37,491 nucleotides of DNA from Candidatus Gastranaerophilales bacterium (GTDB lineage: Bacteria; Cyanobacteriota; Vampirovibrionia; Gastranaerophilales; Gastranaerophilaceae), in the NCBI GenBank assembly GCA_944322875.1, contig CALUQI010000008.1, forward strand, positions 1-37,491, given 5' to 3'. Each line of letters starts with the position of its first letter. Position 1 is the first letter of the stretch. The notes under the pieces are model-generated. The model was not told the DNA's origin, made no database searches, and saw nothing but the letters and a program-made list of their open reading frames with translations. Shown in pieces: positions 7,927-16,819 of this stretch. The position numbers were made by a program, and so were the translations under genes.

Positions 7927-9764
7927 TATTCTCCTATGTATATTTCTTCTATATTGTATGTTGTCCCACCTAATGACGTTGGAAAAATGTTTTTGAACTT
8001 GTCGCGTATTGCTACAATTCTCGTAGGTGAATATATGTATATGAAAGGTTTTTCTTCATATATTATTTTTTGATATTCGTCGTAATACTTTTTTCTGTCT
8101 TCAAATTTTGTTGCTAGCGCTCCTTTTATAAATAACTCATCAATACGTTTTTCAAATTCATAGCGTGGCGAGTTTTTGTCTTTTTCAGGTCGCATGTTGT
8201 ACACGTGAAGAGTTCCGTCTGACATCATAACGTTTTTTCCTCCGTTTGGTTCCAGGGGGGAACCTGTAAAGCCCATTATAACAACGTCCCAATCTAGTGT
8301 GTTTACAAGTTTATTTACTAATGAGTTGAATTCTATAGGCTTAAAATTTACTTTCATTCCTAAATCTTCCAGATCTTGTTTTATCATAACACCTATAGAT
8401 TCTCGTTCTGTATTTCCCGCGTTTGTGTACATATCAAACTCAACGCGATTGCCAAATTTGTCATATAATTTACCTTGCTTATCCCAATAAAAACCGGATT
8501 TTTTTAAAAGTTCACGTGATATGTTCTCGTTTTTGTCATAGGGTTTTAGATCTTTATTTAGAAAAATAGAATTTAAACTTTCTGCCGTGAAAAGTGGTTC
8601 TCCTATCCCGTTTGCTATGTTAAGTACCATGTTTTTTCTGTCAATTGCATAGTCAACTGCTTTTCTAAAATTTAAATCACTAAACCAAAGTTGTTTTTTG
8701 GGACTAACATAGAAATTGCCTTTCTCATCTTTGCGGTTATTTAAGTTCATTGCAAGATACATTGTTCCGGTATCAGGTCCCAGATTGTATATTTTAAAAT
8801 CAGAATGTGGTTCCATTGCCTTGTAACGTGCTACTTTTGAACCTTGAAGATTAATTATGTCAAGTTCTTTCGCCTCAAATTTTAAAACTTCATTGTTTAA
8901 ATCTCCAACGATTAAATATACAAGTTTTTCAAGGTATGGGAGTTTTTGGTTATTTTTATTTATTATGTAATAATCGGGATTGCGTTCATAGACAACTCTT
9001 TGTGCCGGAACGTATTCCTTTAGCCTGAAAGCACCCGAAGTTACGAAATTTTCAGGTTTTGTATTTGTTGACAAAAATGTGTCAAAGTATTGAGCACCTT
9101 TTTTTACGGCGGGTTCAAATATGTGTTTTGGTGCAATTGGTGATGATAGCATTCTTATGAACGGTGCAAACGGCTCCGGAGTTGTAAATTGCACCGTAAA
9201 ATCGTCAATTTTATTGACTGTCGGTAATTTGCCGTCGATAACTATTGAATCTCTAATGGAAGTATTGCCAAAACCTGCTAGAATTATATCTTTCCAAGTA
9301 AAAACAACATCATCTGCGGTAATAGGCTTTCCGTCAGACCATTTTATTCCGTGGCGAAGATTAATAGTATATTCTTTTCCGTCTTCGGATATTTTAAATG
9401 ATTTTGCAAGTTTTGGTATGGGTTGTCCGGTGATCGGATGGGTTGTTAAAAGACCATCGTACATTATTTCTGACAGCGTACTTGAAATATTATCTTTAGA
9501 ATTGAATGGGTTAAATGTTTTTGGACCTTCACCTATTGTTGAAAATGTTAATGTCCCGCCAAAATTTCCGATAGGTGCTTGTGATTGAAGATAATCTATA
9601 CCATTTATTGTAACTGTTTTTTGATCTGAAGGGTATATTACTTCCTGAATTTTTTGAATATTGGTTGTGTTAGTATTGTCTTCAGGTTTATCTTGTTTTA
9701 TACAGGATTTTAATAAACCCAAAACAAGTAATAGAATCAATATAACATAGATAACCCGTCTCAT
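7926..9764 (-). CDS. Extracellular solute-binding lipoprotein, family 5 (peptide type)
   Basis: A 612 aa binding protein for an Opp/Dpp-type importer. The N-terminus is a signal peptide ending L-L-K-S-C (Cys21), a plausible though non-ideal lipobox with Lys at -2. The family 5 fold is clear: GGTLTFSTIGEGPKTFNPFN, then IMYDGLLT, SEDGKEYTINLRHGIKWSDG and ADDVVFTW. It is the first gene of the eight-gene minus-strand block and is divergent from groES across 218 nt. No good Shine-Dalgarno is seen before the ATG at 9764. At about 600 aa it is within range for DppA/OppA-like proteins. The ligand is probably a peptide, but this is inference from family. Confidence 0.93.
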   Translation of the reverse strand: MRRVIYVILILLLVLGLLKSCIKQDKPEDNTNTTNIQKIQEVIYPSDQKTVTINGIDYLQSQAPIGNFGGTLTFSTIGEGPKTFNPFNSKDNISSTLSEIMYDGLLTTHPITGQPIPKLAKSFKISEDGKEYTINLRHGIKWSDGKPITADDVVFTWKDIILAGFGNTSIRDSIVIDGKLPTVNKIDDFTVQFTTPEPFAPFIRMLSSPIAPKHIFEPAVKKGAQYFDTFLSTNTKPENFVTSGAFRLKEYVPAQRVVYERNPDYYIINKNNQKLPYLEKLVYLIVGDLNNEVLKFEAKELDIINLQGSKVARYKAMEPHSDFKIYNLGPDTGTMYLAMNLNNRKDEKGNFYVSPKKQLWFSDLNFRKAVDYAIDRKNMVLNIANGIGEPLFTAESLNSIFLNKDLKPYDKNENISRELLKKSGFYWDKQGKLYDKFGNRVEFDMYTNAGNTERESIGVMIKQDLEDLGMKVNFKPIEFNSLVNKLVNTLDWDVVIMGFTGSPLEPNGGKNVMMSDGTLHVYNMRPEKDKNSPRYEFEKRIDELFIKGALATKFEDRKKYYDEYQKIIYEEKPFIYIYSPTRIVAIRDKFKNIFPTSLGGTTYNIEEIYIGE

Positions 9765-9876
9765 AGTCTAAGAATATCACAAAAAATTAATAAATGAATA
9801 AGTTAATAAGGTGATATGATGATTTTATAAATATTTCCTTTCCTCTTGCTATGAAATTTTAACTTGTTTTACTTGT

Positions 9877-9893
9877 ATTCCATATTTTGGAAT
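9877..9893. promoter_or_regulatory. Perfect inverted repeat upstream of groESL (candidate operator)
   Basis: ATTCCA-5 nt-TGGAAT is a perfect palindrome, extendable by one T/A pair on each side (9876-9894). It lies about 90 nt before groES. No CIRCE element (TTAGCACTC-N9-GAGTGCTAA) is present anywhere in the 218-nt intergenic region, so this repeat is the best visible candidate for a regulator site. Confidence 0.35.
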
Positions 9894-9921
9894 AATTAAT
9901 TTTTCCTTAACTTTTTTATTT

Positions 9922-9950
9922 TTCAAGAGATTATGTATTATAAATATAAT
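9922..9950 (+). promoter_or_regulatory. Possible groESL promoter
   Basis: A consensus -10 box TATAAT (9945-9950) sits 33 nt before the groES ATG. The -35 position at 17 nt spacing reads TTCAAG, a poor match, so activation or an alternative sigma factor is possible. The ribosome site AAGGAGAG follows. Confidence 0.4.
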
Positions 9951-9982
9951 TGTGATTAGTTTGAAAAAAAGGAGAGTAAAAT

Positions 9983-10267
9983 ATGATTAAACCATTAAGC
10001 GACAGAATTGTAATTAAAGTTATTGAAGACACTGAACAGACTTCAGGTGGTATATTCATTCCTGACAGTGCAAAAGAAAAACCTCAAAAGGGTGAAGTAG
10101 TAGCAGTTGGTCTGGGAAAAATGAATGATAAAGGTGAAAGAGAACCTATGGATGTAAAAGTAGGTGATGTTGTTCTTTACGCAAAATATGCCGGGACAGA
10201 TATCAAGATGGATGGTGTTGAATATAAAATACTTTCTGTAAAAGATGCATTGGCAGTTATTGAATAA
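9983..10267 (+). CDS. groES: Co-chaperonin GroES
   Basis: GroES is the heptameric lid of the GroEL folding chamber in the cytoplasm. The 94 aa length and sequence are classic: [13 protein letters not shown] start, mobile loop [20 protein letters not shown] region around residues 15-33, [25 protein letters not shown] and the terminal VKDALAVIE. The ATG at 9983 follows AAGGAGAG. groEL begins 42 nt downstream, so they form the usual bicistronic operon, ended by the hairpin at 11983. Confidence 0.98.
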   Translation: MIKPLSDRIVIKVIEDTEQTSGGIFIPDSAKEKPQKGEVVAVGLGKMNDKGEREPMDVKVGDVVLYAKYAGTDIKMDGVEYKILSVKDALAVIE

Positions 10268-10270
10268 TAA

Positions 10271-11953
<1,683 letters not shown>

Positions 11954-11982
11954 GTCTGTTGTCCGTTAGTTTTTAGTTATTT

Positions 11983-12020
11983 AAAAGATGCAAGGTAACT
12001 TGCATCTTTTATTTTTCCTT
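11983..12020 (+). terminator. Rho-independent terminator of groESL
   Basis: A perfect 12-bp stem AAAAGATGCAAG / CTTGCATCTTTT (11983-11994 and 11999-12010) closes a GTAA tetraloop and is followed by ATTTTTCCTT. It lies 30 nt after the groEL stop. Confidence 0.93.
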
Positions 12021-12072
12021 ATTTTATTATGATAAGAAAATCAAGAAATGTAAAATTTATTATTGTATAATA

Positions 12073-12101
12073 TTGAAATTATATTTTTCTTATTGTATAA
12101 A
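12073..12101 (+). promoter_or_regulatory. Promoter of the 170-codon unknown gene
   Basis: The -35 box TTGAAA (12073-12078) and -10 box TATAAA (12096-12101) are 17 nt apart. The ATG at 12133 follows after a leader of about 25 nt containing TGGAGAA. It lies just after the groESL terminator, so the gene is its own unit. Confidence 0.55.
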
Positions 12102-12132
12102 TTTGAAAGAAAATTATTAATGGAGAATTCTT

Positions 12133-12645
12133 ATGCAATATGAAAAAATTATTCTTGAGCTTATGTCTCGAATTAAAAATTTAGAAGAGGATGTTTCTAC
12201 ATTAAAGGCTTGCATTACAAGTATGAAAGATAATCAGGTGGTTGCCGGCCAGATACTGTTAAATAGTCGTACTAAATCTTACATTAAAAATAATGATTCT
12301 ATGATTGATGCTTGTTACTTGTATGGTAAAAAAGCTTATGAAAATTCAGAATCAGATTTTAAAATCTATGCTGATGCTGTATTCAGAGAAACAGGGATGA
12401 ATAAAAATTCTGCGTATATTTGTATTTATGCTGTCAAATCTTTACTTGACGGTGTCGTATTTAAGAGAGTTATTAGCAGTAAGGCCTTGGTAAAATATCT
12501 CGGTTATATACGCAATGATTTTGGTAAAAATGGTTTGAAAAAATCTATTTCTGCACTTAAAGGTCATATTGAATATCTTCAAAGTTGCGGAAAGCCTGCT
12601 AATTCTTTTGTAAAAATATATAATGAATACAAGGTGAAAATCTAG
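12133..12645 (+). CDS. Unknown protein with N-terminal coiled coil, 170 aa
   Basis: A basic soluble protein. Residues 1-35 (ELMSRIKNLEEDVSTLKACI) have heptad spacing of a coiled coil. From about residue 70 the text reads AVFRETGMNKNSAYICIYAV, then KRVISSKALVKYLGYIRNDFG and HIEYLQSCGK. This order (GMN-x-x-SA, a K/R-R-x-I-S turn, I-x-x-D-F/Y-G, HIEY) is one I associate with a helical domain found beside HNH or restriction-type endonucleases in Firmicutes, but the match is from memory and no nuclease residues are present here. It may be a stand-alone DNA-binding or protein-interaction domain. It has its own promoter and converges on cysK with a 16 nt gap. Function unknown. Confidence 0.75.
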   Translation: MQYEKIILELMSRIKNLEEDVSTLKACITSMKDNQVVAGQILLNSRTKSYIKNNDSMIDACYLYGKKAYENSESDFKIYADAVFRETGMNKNSAYICIYAVKSLLDGVVFKRVISSKALVKYLGYIRNDFGKNGLKKSISALKGHIEYLQSCGKPANSFVKIYNEYKVKI

Positions 12646-12661
12646 TGCCAATTATTGATGA

Positions 12662-13576
12662 TTAATCAGAATATAACTCGCTGGACAGATATCTTTCTCC
12701 GGAATCAGGCAGTATTACAACAATAGTTTTATCGGTATTTTCCGATCGTTTTGCAATTTGGATAGCTGCGTACATTGCTGCACCTGAGGAAATGCCGCAT
12801 AAAATCCCTTCTTTAATCGCCAGTTGTCTTGCTGTTTCCAGTGCATCTTCATCTTTTACCGGAAAAATTTCATCAATAACTGAATTATCAAAGTTTTTAG
12901 GAATAAAATTAGCTCCTATCCCTTGGATTCTGTGCTGGCCTGAGGGGTGTCCCGATAGTACTTGTGAACTCTCAGGTTCAACAGCTATTGCTTTTATATT
13001 TGAATTATAGGATTTTAAACCTTTTGCTATTCCTGATATCGTTCCGCCTGTTCCTACTCCTGCTATTATTACATCGACTTTACCTTCTGTATCTTGCCAA
13101 ATTTCTTTAGCAGTTGTTTCTATGTGGGATTGAGGATTTGCCGGATTACTGAATTGCTGGGGAATAAATGAATTAGGATGCTTTGTTTTTAATTCATTTG
13201 CCTTGTTTACAGCTCCTTGCATCCCTTTTGCTCCTTCAGTTAAAATTAATTCCGCACCGTATGCTTTTAATAATTTTCTCCTTTCTTCGCTCATTGTTTC
13301 GGGCATTGTTAATATTAATTTGTATCCTTTAATGGCACATACCATTGCTATGCCGATACCTGTATTCCCGCTTGTTGGTTCAATTATTAATGTATCTTTA
13401 TTTATTAATCCTTCGCTTTCGGCTTTTTCTATCATGTTTAACGCCGGTCTGTCTTTTATTGAGCCCGCAGGGTTAAAACTTTCCAGTTTCGCTAATATTT
13501 TGCTGTCTGTGAGTTTGTTAATTCTTACCAGTGGTGTTCCGCCTATTAGTTCTGTCATATTTTTTGCTATTTTCAT
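12662..13576 (-). CDS. cysK: Cysteine synthase A (O-acetylserine sulfhydrylase)
   Basis: A PLP enzyme that makes L-cysteine from O-acetylserine and sulfide. At 304 aa it has family length. The PLP lysine is Lys41 in [11 protein letters not shown]; the substrate loop TSGNTGIG (about 68-75) and the PLP phosphate loop [10 protein letters not shown] (about 178-187) are intact, and the C-terminal block [11 protein letters not shown] is present. It starts 3 nt after the hydE stop, so the two are cotranscribed. Cysteine supply for iron-sulfur proteins could explain that pairing, but this is inference. A weaker alternative is a related beta-synthase; the absence of a regulatory domain favours CysK. 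Confidence 0.94.
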   Translation of the reverse strand: MKIAKNMTELIGGTPLVRINKLTDSKILAKLESFNPAGSIKDRPALNMIEKAESEGLINKDTLIIEPTSGNTGIGIAMVCAIKGYKLILTMPETMSEERRKLLKAYGAELILTEGAKGMQGAVNKANELKTKHPNSFIPQQFSNPANPQSHIETTAKEIWQDTEGKVDVIIAGVGTGGTISGIAKGLKSYNSNIKAIAVEPESSQVLSGHPSGQHRIQGIGANFIPKNFDNSVIDEIFPVKDEDALETARQLAIKEGILCGISSGAAMYAAIQIAKRSENTDKTIVVILPDSGERYLSSELYSD

Positions 13577-13579
13577 TAT

Positions 13580-14584
13580 TTATTTCACCCTAAAACCTTT
13601 ATCTTTTGATATTGTTCTACCTATTAGTTTAAGTTCTTTTTCCAGTTCTGAATAATCAACGTAAGCCTTTCCAGGATAGATGTCATATTTTGTTTTTAAT
13701 TCATTGTCATTAATATTCGGCATTACAACATTAGCTCCGCTTTGTAATGCTATAATTCTGCCATTTTTTTGAAGTGTTTCCATTGCGGTTGTAGCCGGTA
13801 TATTTATATCAGGCATTAAAAGTCTAGTTATTGCCATAACTTTTAATGAAAGTAAAAATCCATTTGCAGGAGTATTTTTTAAAGGGGTGTCTTTATGCGG
13901 TATAAGTGGTCCTATACCTACCATATCAGCATTTAGTTCTTTAAAAAATAAAATATCATTAGCTAAAGACTCTGTTGTTTGTCCCGGAAGTCCTACCAGA
14001 CAACCGGTTCCCGTTTCATAACCGAGATTTTTTAGGTTTTTTAGGCAGTCCTCTCGATTTTCATAGCTCATGCCGGGGTGAAGTTTTTTGTATAATTCTT
14101 TGTCGGTAGTTTCTATTCTTAGTAAAAATCTGTCTGCTCCGGACTCTTTTAACATTTTATATTCTTCAAATTTACGTTCTCCTATGCTAAGAGTTATTGC
14201 AATATCGTTTTTTTTAATTTTTCTCAAAATTTCCCCAAGAATATCTATATTGTAGTAATCATCTTCCGCTGATTGTAGGACTATAGTCTTAAATCCTTTT
14301 TGTACAGCTCTTTCGCTTAGATTTAATATTTCATTGGGGCTAAGTCGAAATCTTTTGGTATTTTTATTTTGAATTCTTATTCCACAATATTTACAGTTCC
14401 TTTTACAGATGTTAGAAAATTCAATTAAAGCTCTTAAGTGAATTTTAGCTCCGACATGTTTTTCTCTTATTTCGTCTGCGGCTTTAAAAAGATTATCATT
14501 AATAGAATTATTTTCCAGTAATAAAATTATTTCATTTTTTGAAAGTTGATGCAGACTTTTTGCTTTTTCAATTATAGAATTCAT
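13580..14584 (-). CDS. hydE: [FeFe]-hydrogenase H-cluster radical SAM maturase HydE
   Basis: HydE is a radical SAM enzyme needed, with HydF and HydG, to build the di-iron subcluster of [FeFe]-hydrogenase. The [4Fe-4S] motif C-K-R-N-C-K-Y-C is Cys60, Cys64, Cys67, followed by the biotin-synthase-like barrel. The block LVGLPGQTTESLANDILFFKELNADMVGIGPLIPH (read in pieces) is characteristic of HydE rather than BioB, PylB or HmdB. The ATG at 14584 is preferred over one at 14602 because the latter lies within a terminator hairpin; this gives 334 aa. cysK follows 3 nt downstream. HydF, HydG and a hydrogenase are not in the window. PylB-like function is the main alternative. Confidence 0.88.
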   Translation of the reverse strand: MNSIIEKAKSLHQLSKNEIILLLENNSINDNLFKAADEIREKHVGAKIHLRALIEFSNICKRNCKYCGIRIQNKNTKRFRLSPNEILNLSERAVQKGFKTIVLQSAEDDYYNIDILGEILRKIKKNDIAITLSIGERKFEEYKMLKESGADRFLLRIETTDKELYKKLHPGMSYENREDCLKNLKNLGYETGTGCLVGLPGQTTESLANDILFFKELNADMVGIGPLIPHKDTPLKNTPANGFLLSLKVMAITRLLMPDINIPATTAMETLQKNGRIIALQSGANVVMPNINDNELKTKYDIYPGKAYVDYSELEKELKLIGRTISKDKGFRVK

Positions 14585-14593
14585 AATTAGATT

Positions 14594-14634
14594 ATATAAC
14601 AAAAAGGCTGAATATATTCAGCCTTTTGTTATAT
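14594..14634 (-). terminator. Rho-independent terminator after the Spy-like gene
   Basis: ATATAACAAAA-GGCTGAAT pairs with ATTCAGCC-TTTTGTTATAT with one bulged base, a stem of about 19 bp. On the minus strand it is followed by a T-rich tract and lies 11-52 nt after the stop codon at 14646. Its end is only about 10 nt before the hydE start. Confidence 0.8.
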
Positions 14635-14645
14635 GCTTTTTGTAA

Positions 14646-15188
14646 TTATTCTATTATCGGTTTTTGGGGCCCCATATGGTTACGTTTGTGTTCTTGTTCG
14701 TAACGTTTTCTGCCTTCTTTTTTGATTTTATCAAGTTCTTTTTTCTGTTTTTTGGTTAGTATTGATTCAAAGTCTTGCATATTTTTCATGCGAAGTTCAT
14801 GAGCTTGTTTGCGTAAATCTTGGATTTCTGAGTTAATTTGTTTTAATTTTTCCTGTTGCATTTCAACAGACATTTTGGAACGTTTTACGGCTTCTGCTTC
14901 TTGGCGTTTTGTTTTTATTTGTTCCATTATAGGTTGCATTTCTTCATGACCTTTTATTCTGAGATCTTTAATTTTTTGTTTTTGTTTGTCTGTTAAATTG
15001 AGTCGTTTGTCAAATTCGGCTTGTTTTTTTTGAAAATCAGGTCTTTTCGGTGGTTTTTGACCAAATTCAGGAGCCGGTTTCTGGATTTCTGTCTTTGTTG
15101 GTGTATCAACTTTTACTGTCGGTTCTGCAGCTAAGGCTGTTGTCATTGAAAATGCTATTAAACTTGCTAAAATTAGTGTTTTTTTCAT
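14646..15188 (-). CDS. Periplasmic Spy/CpxP-like protein (LTXXQ family)
   Basis: A 180 aa exported protein: signal peptide MKKTLILASLIAFSMTTALA with cleavage before AEPTV, then a Pro-rich linker and a charged, all-helical domain. LNLTDKQKQKIKDLR holds the LTxxQ motif of the Spy/CpxP family, and a second weaker copy is near LTKKQKKELDKI. Spy-type proteins are periplasmic chaperones or envelope-stress modulators. The ATG overlaps the stop of the ECF sigma gene by one base (TAATG), so it belongs to the anti-sigma/sigma cassette and is probably its target and possible feedback element. It has no cysteine, so a redox role is unlikely. Confidence 0.85.
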   Translation of the reverse strand: MKKTLILASLIAFSMTTALAAEPTVKVDTPTKTEIQKPAPEFGQKPPKRPDFQKKQAEFDKRLNLTDKQKQKIKDLRIKGHEEMQPIMEQIKTKRQEAEAVKRSKMSVEMQQEKLKQINSEIQDLRKQAHELRMKNMQDFESILTKKQKKELDKIKKEGRKRYEQEHKRNHMGPQKPIIE

Positions 15189-15700
15189 TAGTTAATCCTT
15201 TCTTTTATTAGTTGTTCCAATTTTTCTGCCAATCCCTTTTTTGCGTTGTAAATTCTTGACTTAACAGTTCCAAGAGGACATTTTAGTTTGCGCGCGCAAT
15301 CCTCGTAGCTGTACCCTTCAATTTCACAAAGCATAATGACTTCTTTAAATTTAGGTCTGAGTGAATTTATGGCATTGATTATTTGTGTTTGTCTTTCATT
15401 TTTGATAAGTTTTAGTTCGGGTGTCTCCTTCTTGTCTTTTATTGTGTTTATTATTGTTTCATCGGTAACTGAGTTTTCAAGATTTTTTTTGTAAGATGAT
15501 TTTAAATAATCTTTGGAAACGTTTTTTGCTATTGTGTTTATCCAGCTTTTTAGGTTACCTTGTTCTTTATATTTTTCTGAATTTTTCCATATTTTTATGT
15601 AGACCTCTTGTTCAAGATCTTCATTTGATTCTTTTGTTATGAGTTTTATTATTCCTTTTATATTGTTTTGGTTCTTCTTTATTATTTCTTTGAAATTCAT
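15188..15700 (-). CDS. ECF-type RNA polymerase sigma factor
   Basis: A 170 aa sigma-70 family factor with only regions 2 and 4. Region 2 is seen in NEDLEQEVYIKIWKNSEKY and LKSWINTIAKNVSKDYLKS (-10 recognition), region 4 in LRPKFKEVIMLCEIEGYSYEDCARKL and GTVKSRIYNAKKGL (helix-turn-helix for the -35). It lies directly downstream of an anti-sigma gene (TAAATG junction) and upstream of a Spy-like gene with a one-base overlap. The layout argues for an envelope-stress response in which the membrane anti-sigma factor holds the sigma factor until a signal arrives. Confidence 0.94.
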   Translation of the reverse strand: MNFKEIIKKNQNNIKGIIKLITKESNEDLEQEVYIKIWKNSEKYKEQGNLKSWINTIAKNVSKDYLKSSYKKNLENSVTDETIINTIKDKKETPELKLIKNERQTQIINAINSLRPKFKEVIMLCEIEGYSYEDCARKLKCPLGTVKSRIYNAKKGLAEKLEQLIKERIN

Positions 15701-16045
15701 TTACTCTACCATTACAAACCCGTACGCATCTACCGGAAGCCCTAAGTCTTCAGCAGTTAAAGTTGTACCGTATTTTATTGTGTCAGATATGTTTGAATTA
15801 AGGTTAACAACGCCAAGCGCTGTTGCACTTATACACATTGCAAATACGGCACATGCAATTTTTAATTTCGCGATATTCCTTTTCTTGTTAAGATAGCTGG
15901 GGCGCACTTCTTTTATTAATTCGGAAACCGCAGCCATCCTTGCATGCTCTTCTCGACAATCTTCACAAACTTCCAGGTGCTTTTGAAAAGTTTCAGCATC
16001 AGCGAATGTGAAAAGTGATTCATATTTAGTACATTTATTTCTCAT
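15701..16045 (-). CDS. Membrane anti-sigma factor with zinc-binding motif
   Basis: A 114 aa protein with an N-terminal cytoplasmic domain carrying H-L-E-V-C-E-D-C (His23, Cys27, Cys30), an exact HxxxCxxC motif of zinc-containing anti-sigma (ZAS) domains. One membrane helix follows (about 61-79) and then a short outside tail of about 35 residues. In the family this domain binds and masks the partner ECF sigma factor; release may follow thiol oxidation or proteolysis. It is the first gene of the cassette, preceded by AGAGGTT. The tail is too short to hold a sensor domain, so sensing may be by the Spy-like product or another protein. Confidence 0.85.
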   Translation of the reverse strand: MRNKCTKYESLFTFADAETFQKHLEVCEDCREEHARMAAVSELIKEVRPSYLNKKRNIAKLKIACAVFAMCISATALGVVNLNSNISDTIKYGTTLTAEDLGLPVDAYGFVMVE

Positions 16046-16066
16046 TTTTAACCTCTGTACTTATAT

Positions 16067-16091
16067 AACGAAATTCAAAATAAGATTGTTC
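16067..16091 (-). promoter_or_regulatory. Candidate autoregulated ECF promoter of the anti-sigma operon
   Basis: Minus strand: GAAC (16091..16088), 17 nt spacer, CGTT (16070..16067). This resembles the GAAC/CGT pattern recognised by many ECF factors. It sits 22 nt before the anti-sigma start codon. The match is short and could be chance. Confidence 0.35.
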
Positions 16092-16112
16092 ATTTAATTT
16101 TATTATATTTTC

Positions 16113-16141
16113 TTGATTTTGTAAAATTATTGTAATAATAT
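16113..16141 (+). promoter_or_regulatory. Candidate promoter of the paralogous membrane gene pair
   Basis: TTGATT (16113-16118), 17 nt, TAATAT (16136-16141). It would give a leader of about 40 nt before the ATG at 16190. No strong Shine-Dalgarno is seen before that ATG (GAGATAATTGCA). Confidence 0.4.
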
Positions 16142-16189
16142 TACTTTTGGCTGGCAATTTTTAATATTTACTAACTTGAGATAATTGCA

Positions 16190-16819
16190 ATGGGTATATC
16201 AAAAACATTAGAAAAAATTTGTACATCAATGGGTAATAACAACAAGCCAACTTATGTTGTAATGGCAATTGCAACTGTAAAGGGCATTTGTCGTCCTATG
16301 TTTACCATGATGGATAAAAAAGAAAATCCTGAAACCAAAAAATATACAGCAATCAGAGAAGGATTGACGGAAATTATTGCTATTCCAGTTTATTGGGCTT
16401 GCGGTGAGGTTGCGGGAAAACTTTCTCATTTATTCGCAAAGCCTGAAAATTTTATGGATAAAAAACTCTATGCATCATTTAAGGCCGGTAAATTAACTCC
16501 TGAAGTGGTTAAGGCCTACGAAAATGCAAAGGTGCTTGCTGAAAATAATTTACCTAAAATGAATAAAAATTTGATGTTCATGGGTGTATGTGGTGCTGCT
16601 TTGTTTGTTATTCCTGCATTATGCTCAGTCGCAATTAAGCCATTAATGAATAAAATTCAAGGTAATAAGGCACAGAAAAATAAAGTTACAGAAATTAAGC
16701 CTCAAGCTTCTCCGCAATTTTTTGGGTATAATTCCCAGATTAGAAATAATGATGCATTTCGGAACGTAAGAAGTGTTTATAGGGGTTCAGATTCAGGTAT
16801 GAGGGTAGGTGGATTATGA
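16190..16819 (+). CDS. Lineage-specific membrane protein, paralog A, 209 aa
   Basis: Function unknown. Residues about 29-70 (KGICRPMFTMMD, PETKKYTAIREGL, then a hydrophobic segment) align with residues of the next gene (KSIGRPGFILID, PDTKKYAATKEFL), so the two are paralogs. A second hydrophobic segment (LMFMGVCGAALFVIPALCSVAIKPLMNKI, in pieces, about 129-157) suggests two membrane helices with a charged region between. The C-terminal 50 residues are polar, basic and probably disordered, with QFFGYN. Its stop overlaps the next start (ATGA). The style (RPxF..D, P-x-T-K-K-Y, IP..NK) recurs in Gastranaerophilales-type proteins, from memory. Confidence 0.8.
   Translation: MGISKTLEKICTSMGNNNKPTYVVMAIATVKGICRPMFTMMDKKENPETKKYTAIREGLTEIIAIPVYWACGEVAGKLSHLFAKPENFMDKKLYASFKAGKLTPEVVKAYENAKVLAENNLPKMNKNLMFMGVCGAALFVIPALCSVAIKPLMNKIQGNKAQKNKVTEIKPQASPQFFGYNSQIRNNDAFRNVRSVYRGSDSGMRVGGL

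Noticed and set aside
7292-7996. 234-codon plus-strand frame
   Set aside because: Antisense shadow of the OppB-like permease; no ribosome site and no family features.
9121-9588. 155-codon plus-strand frame
   Set aside because: Antisense shadow of the solute-binding protein, which has full family similarity on the minus strand.
9765-9982. CIRCE/HrcA site before groES
   Set aside because: No TTAGCACTC-N9-GAGTGCTAA or close variant is present in the intergenic region.
13203-13655. 150-codon plus-strand frame
   Set aside because: Antisense to cysK and the end of hydE, both of which are clearly real on the minus strand.
13580-14584. Biotin synthase BioB or PylB
   Set aside because: The radical SAM fold is shared, but the GLPGQT / DILFFKEL / GIGPLIPH block fits HydE, and no biotin or pyrrolysine genes are nearby.
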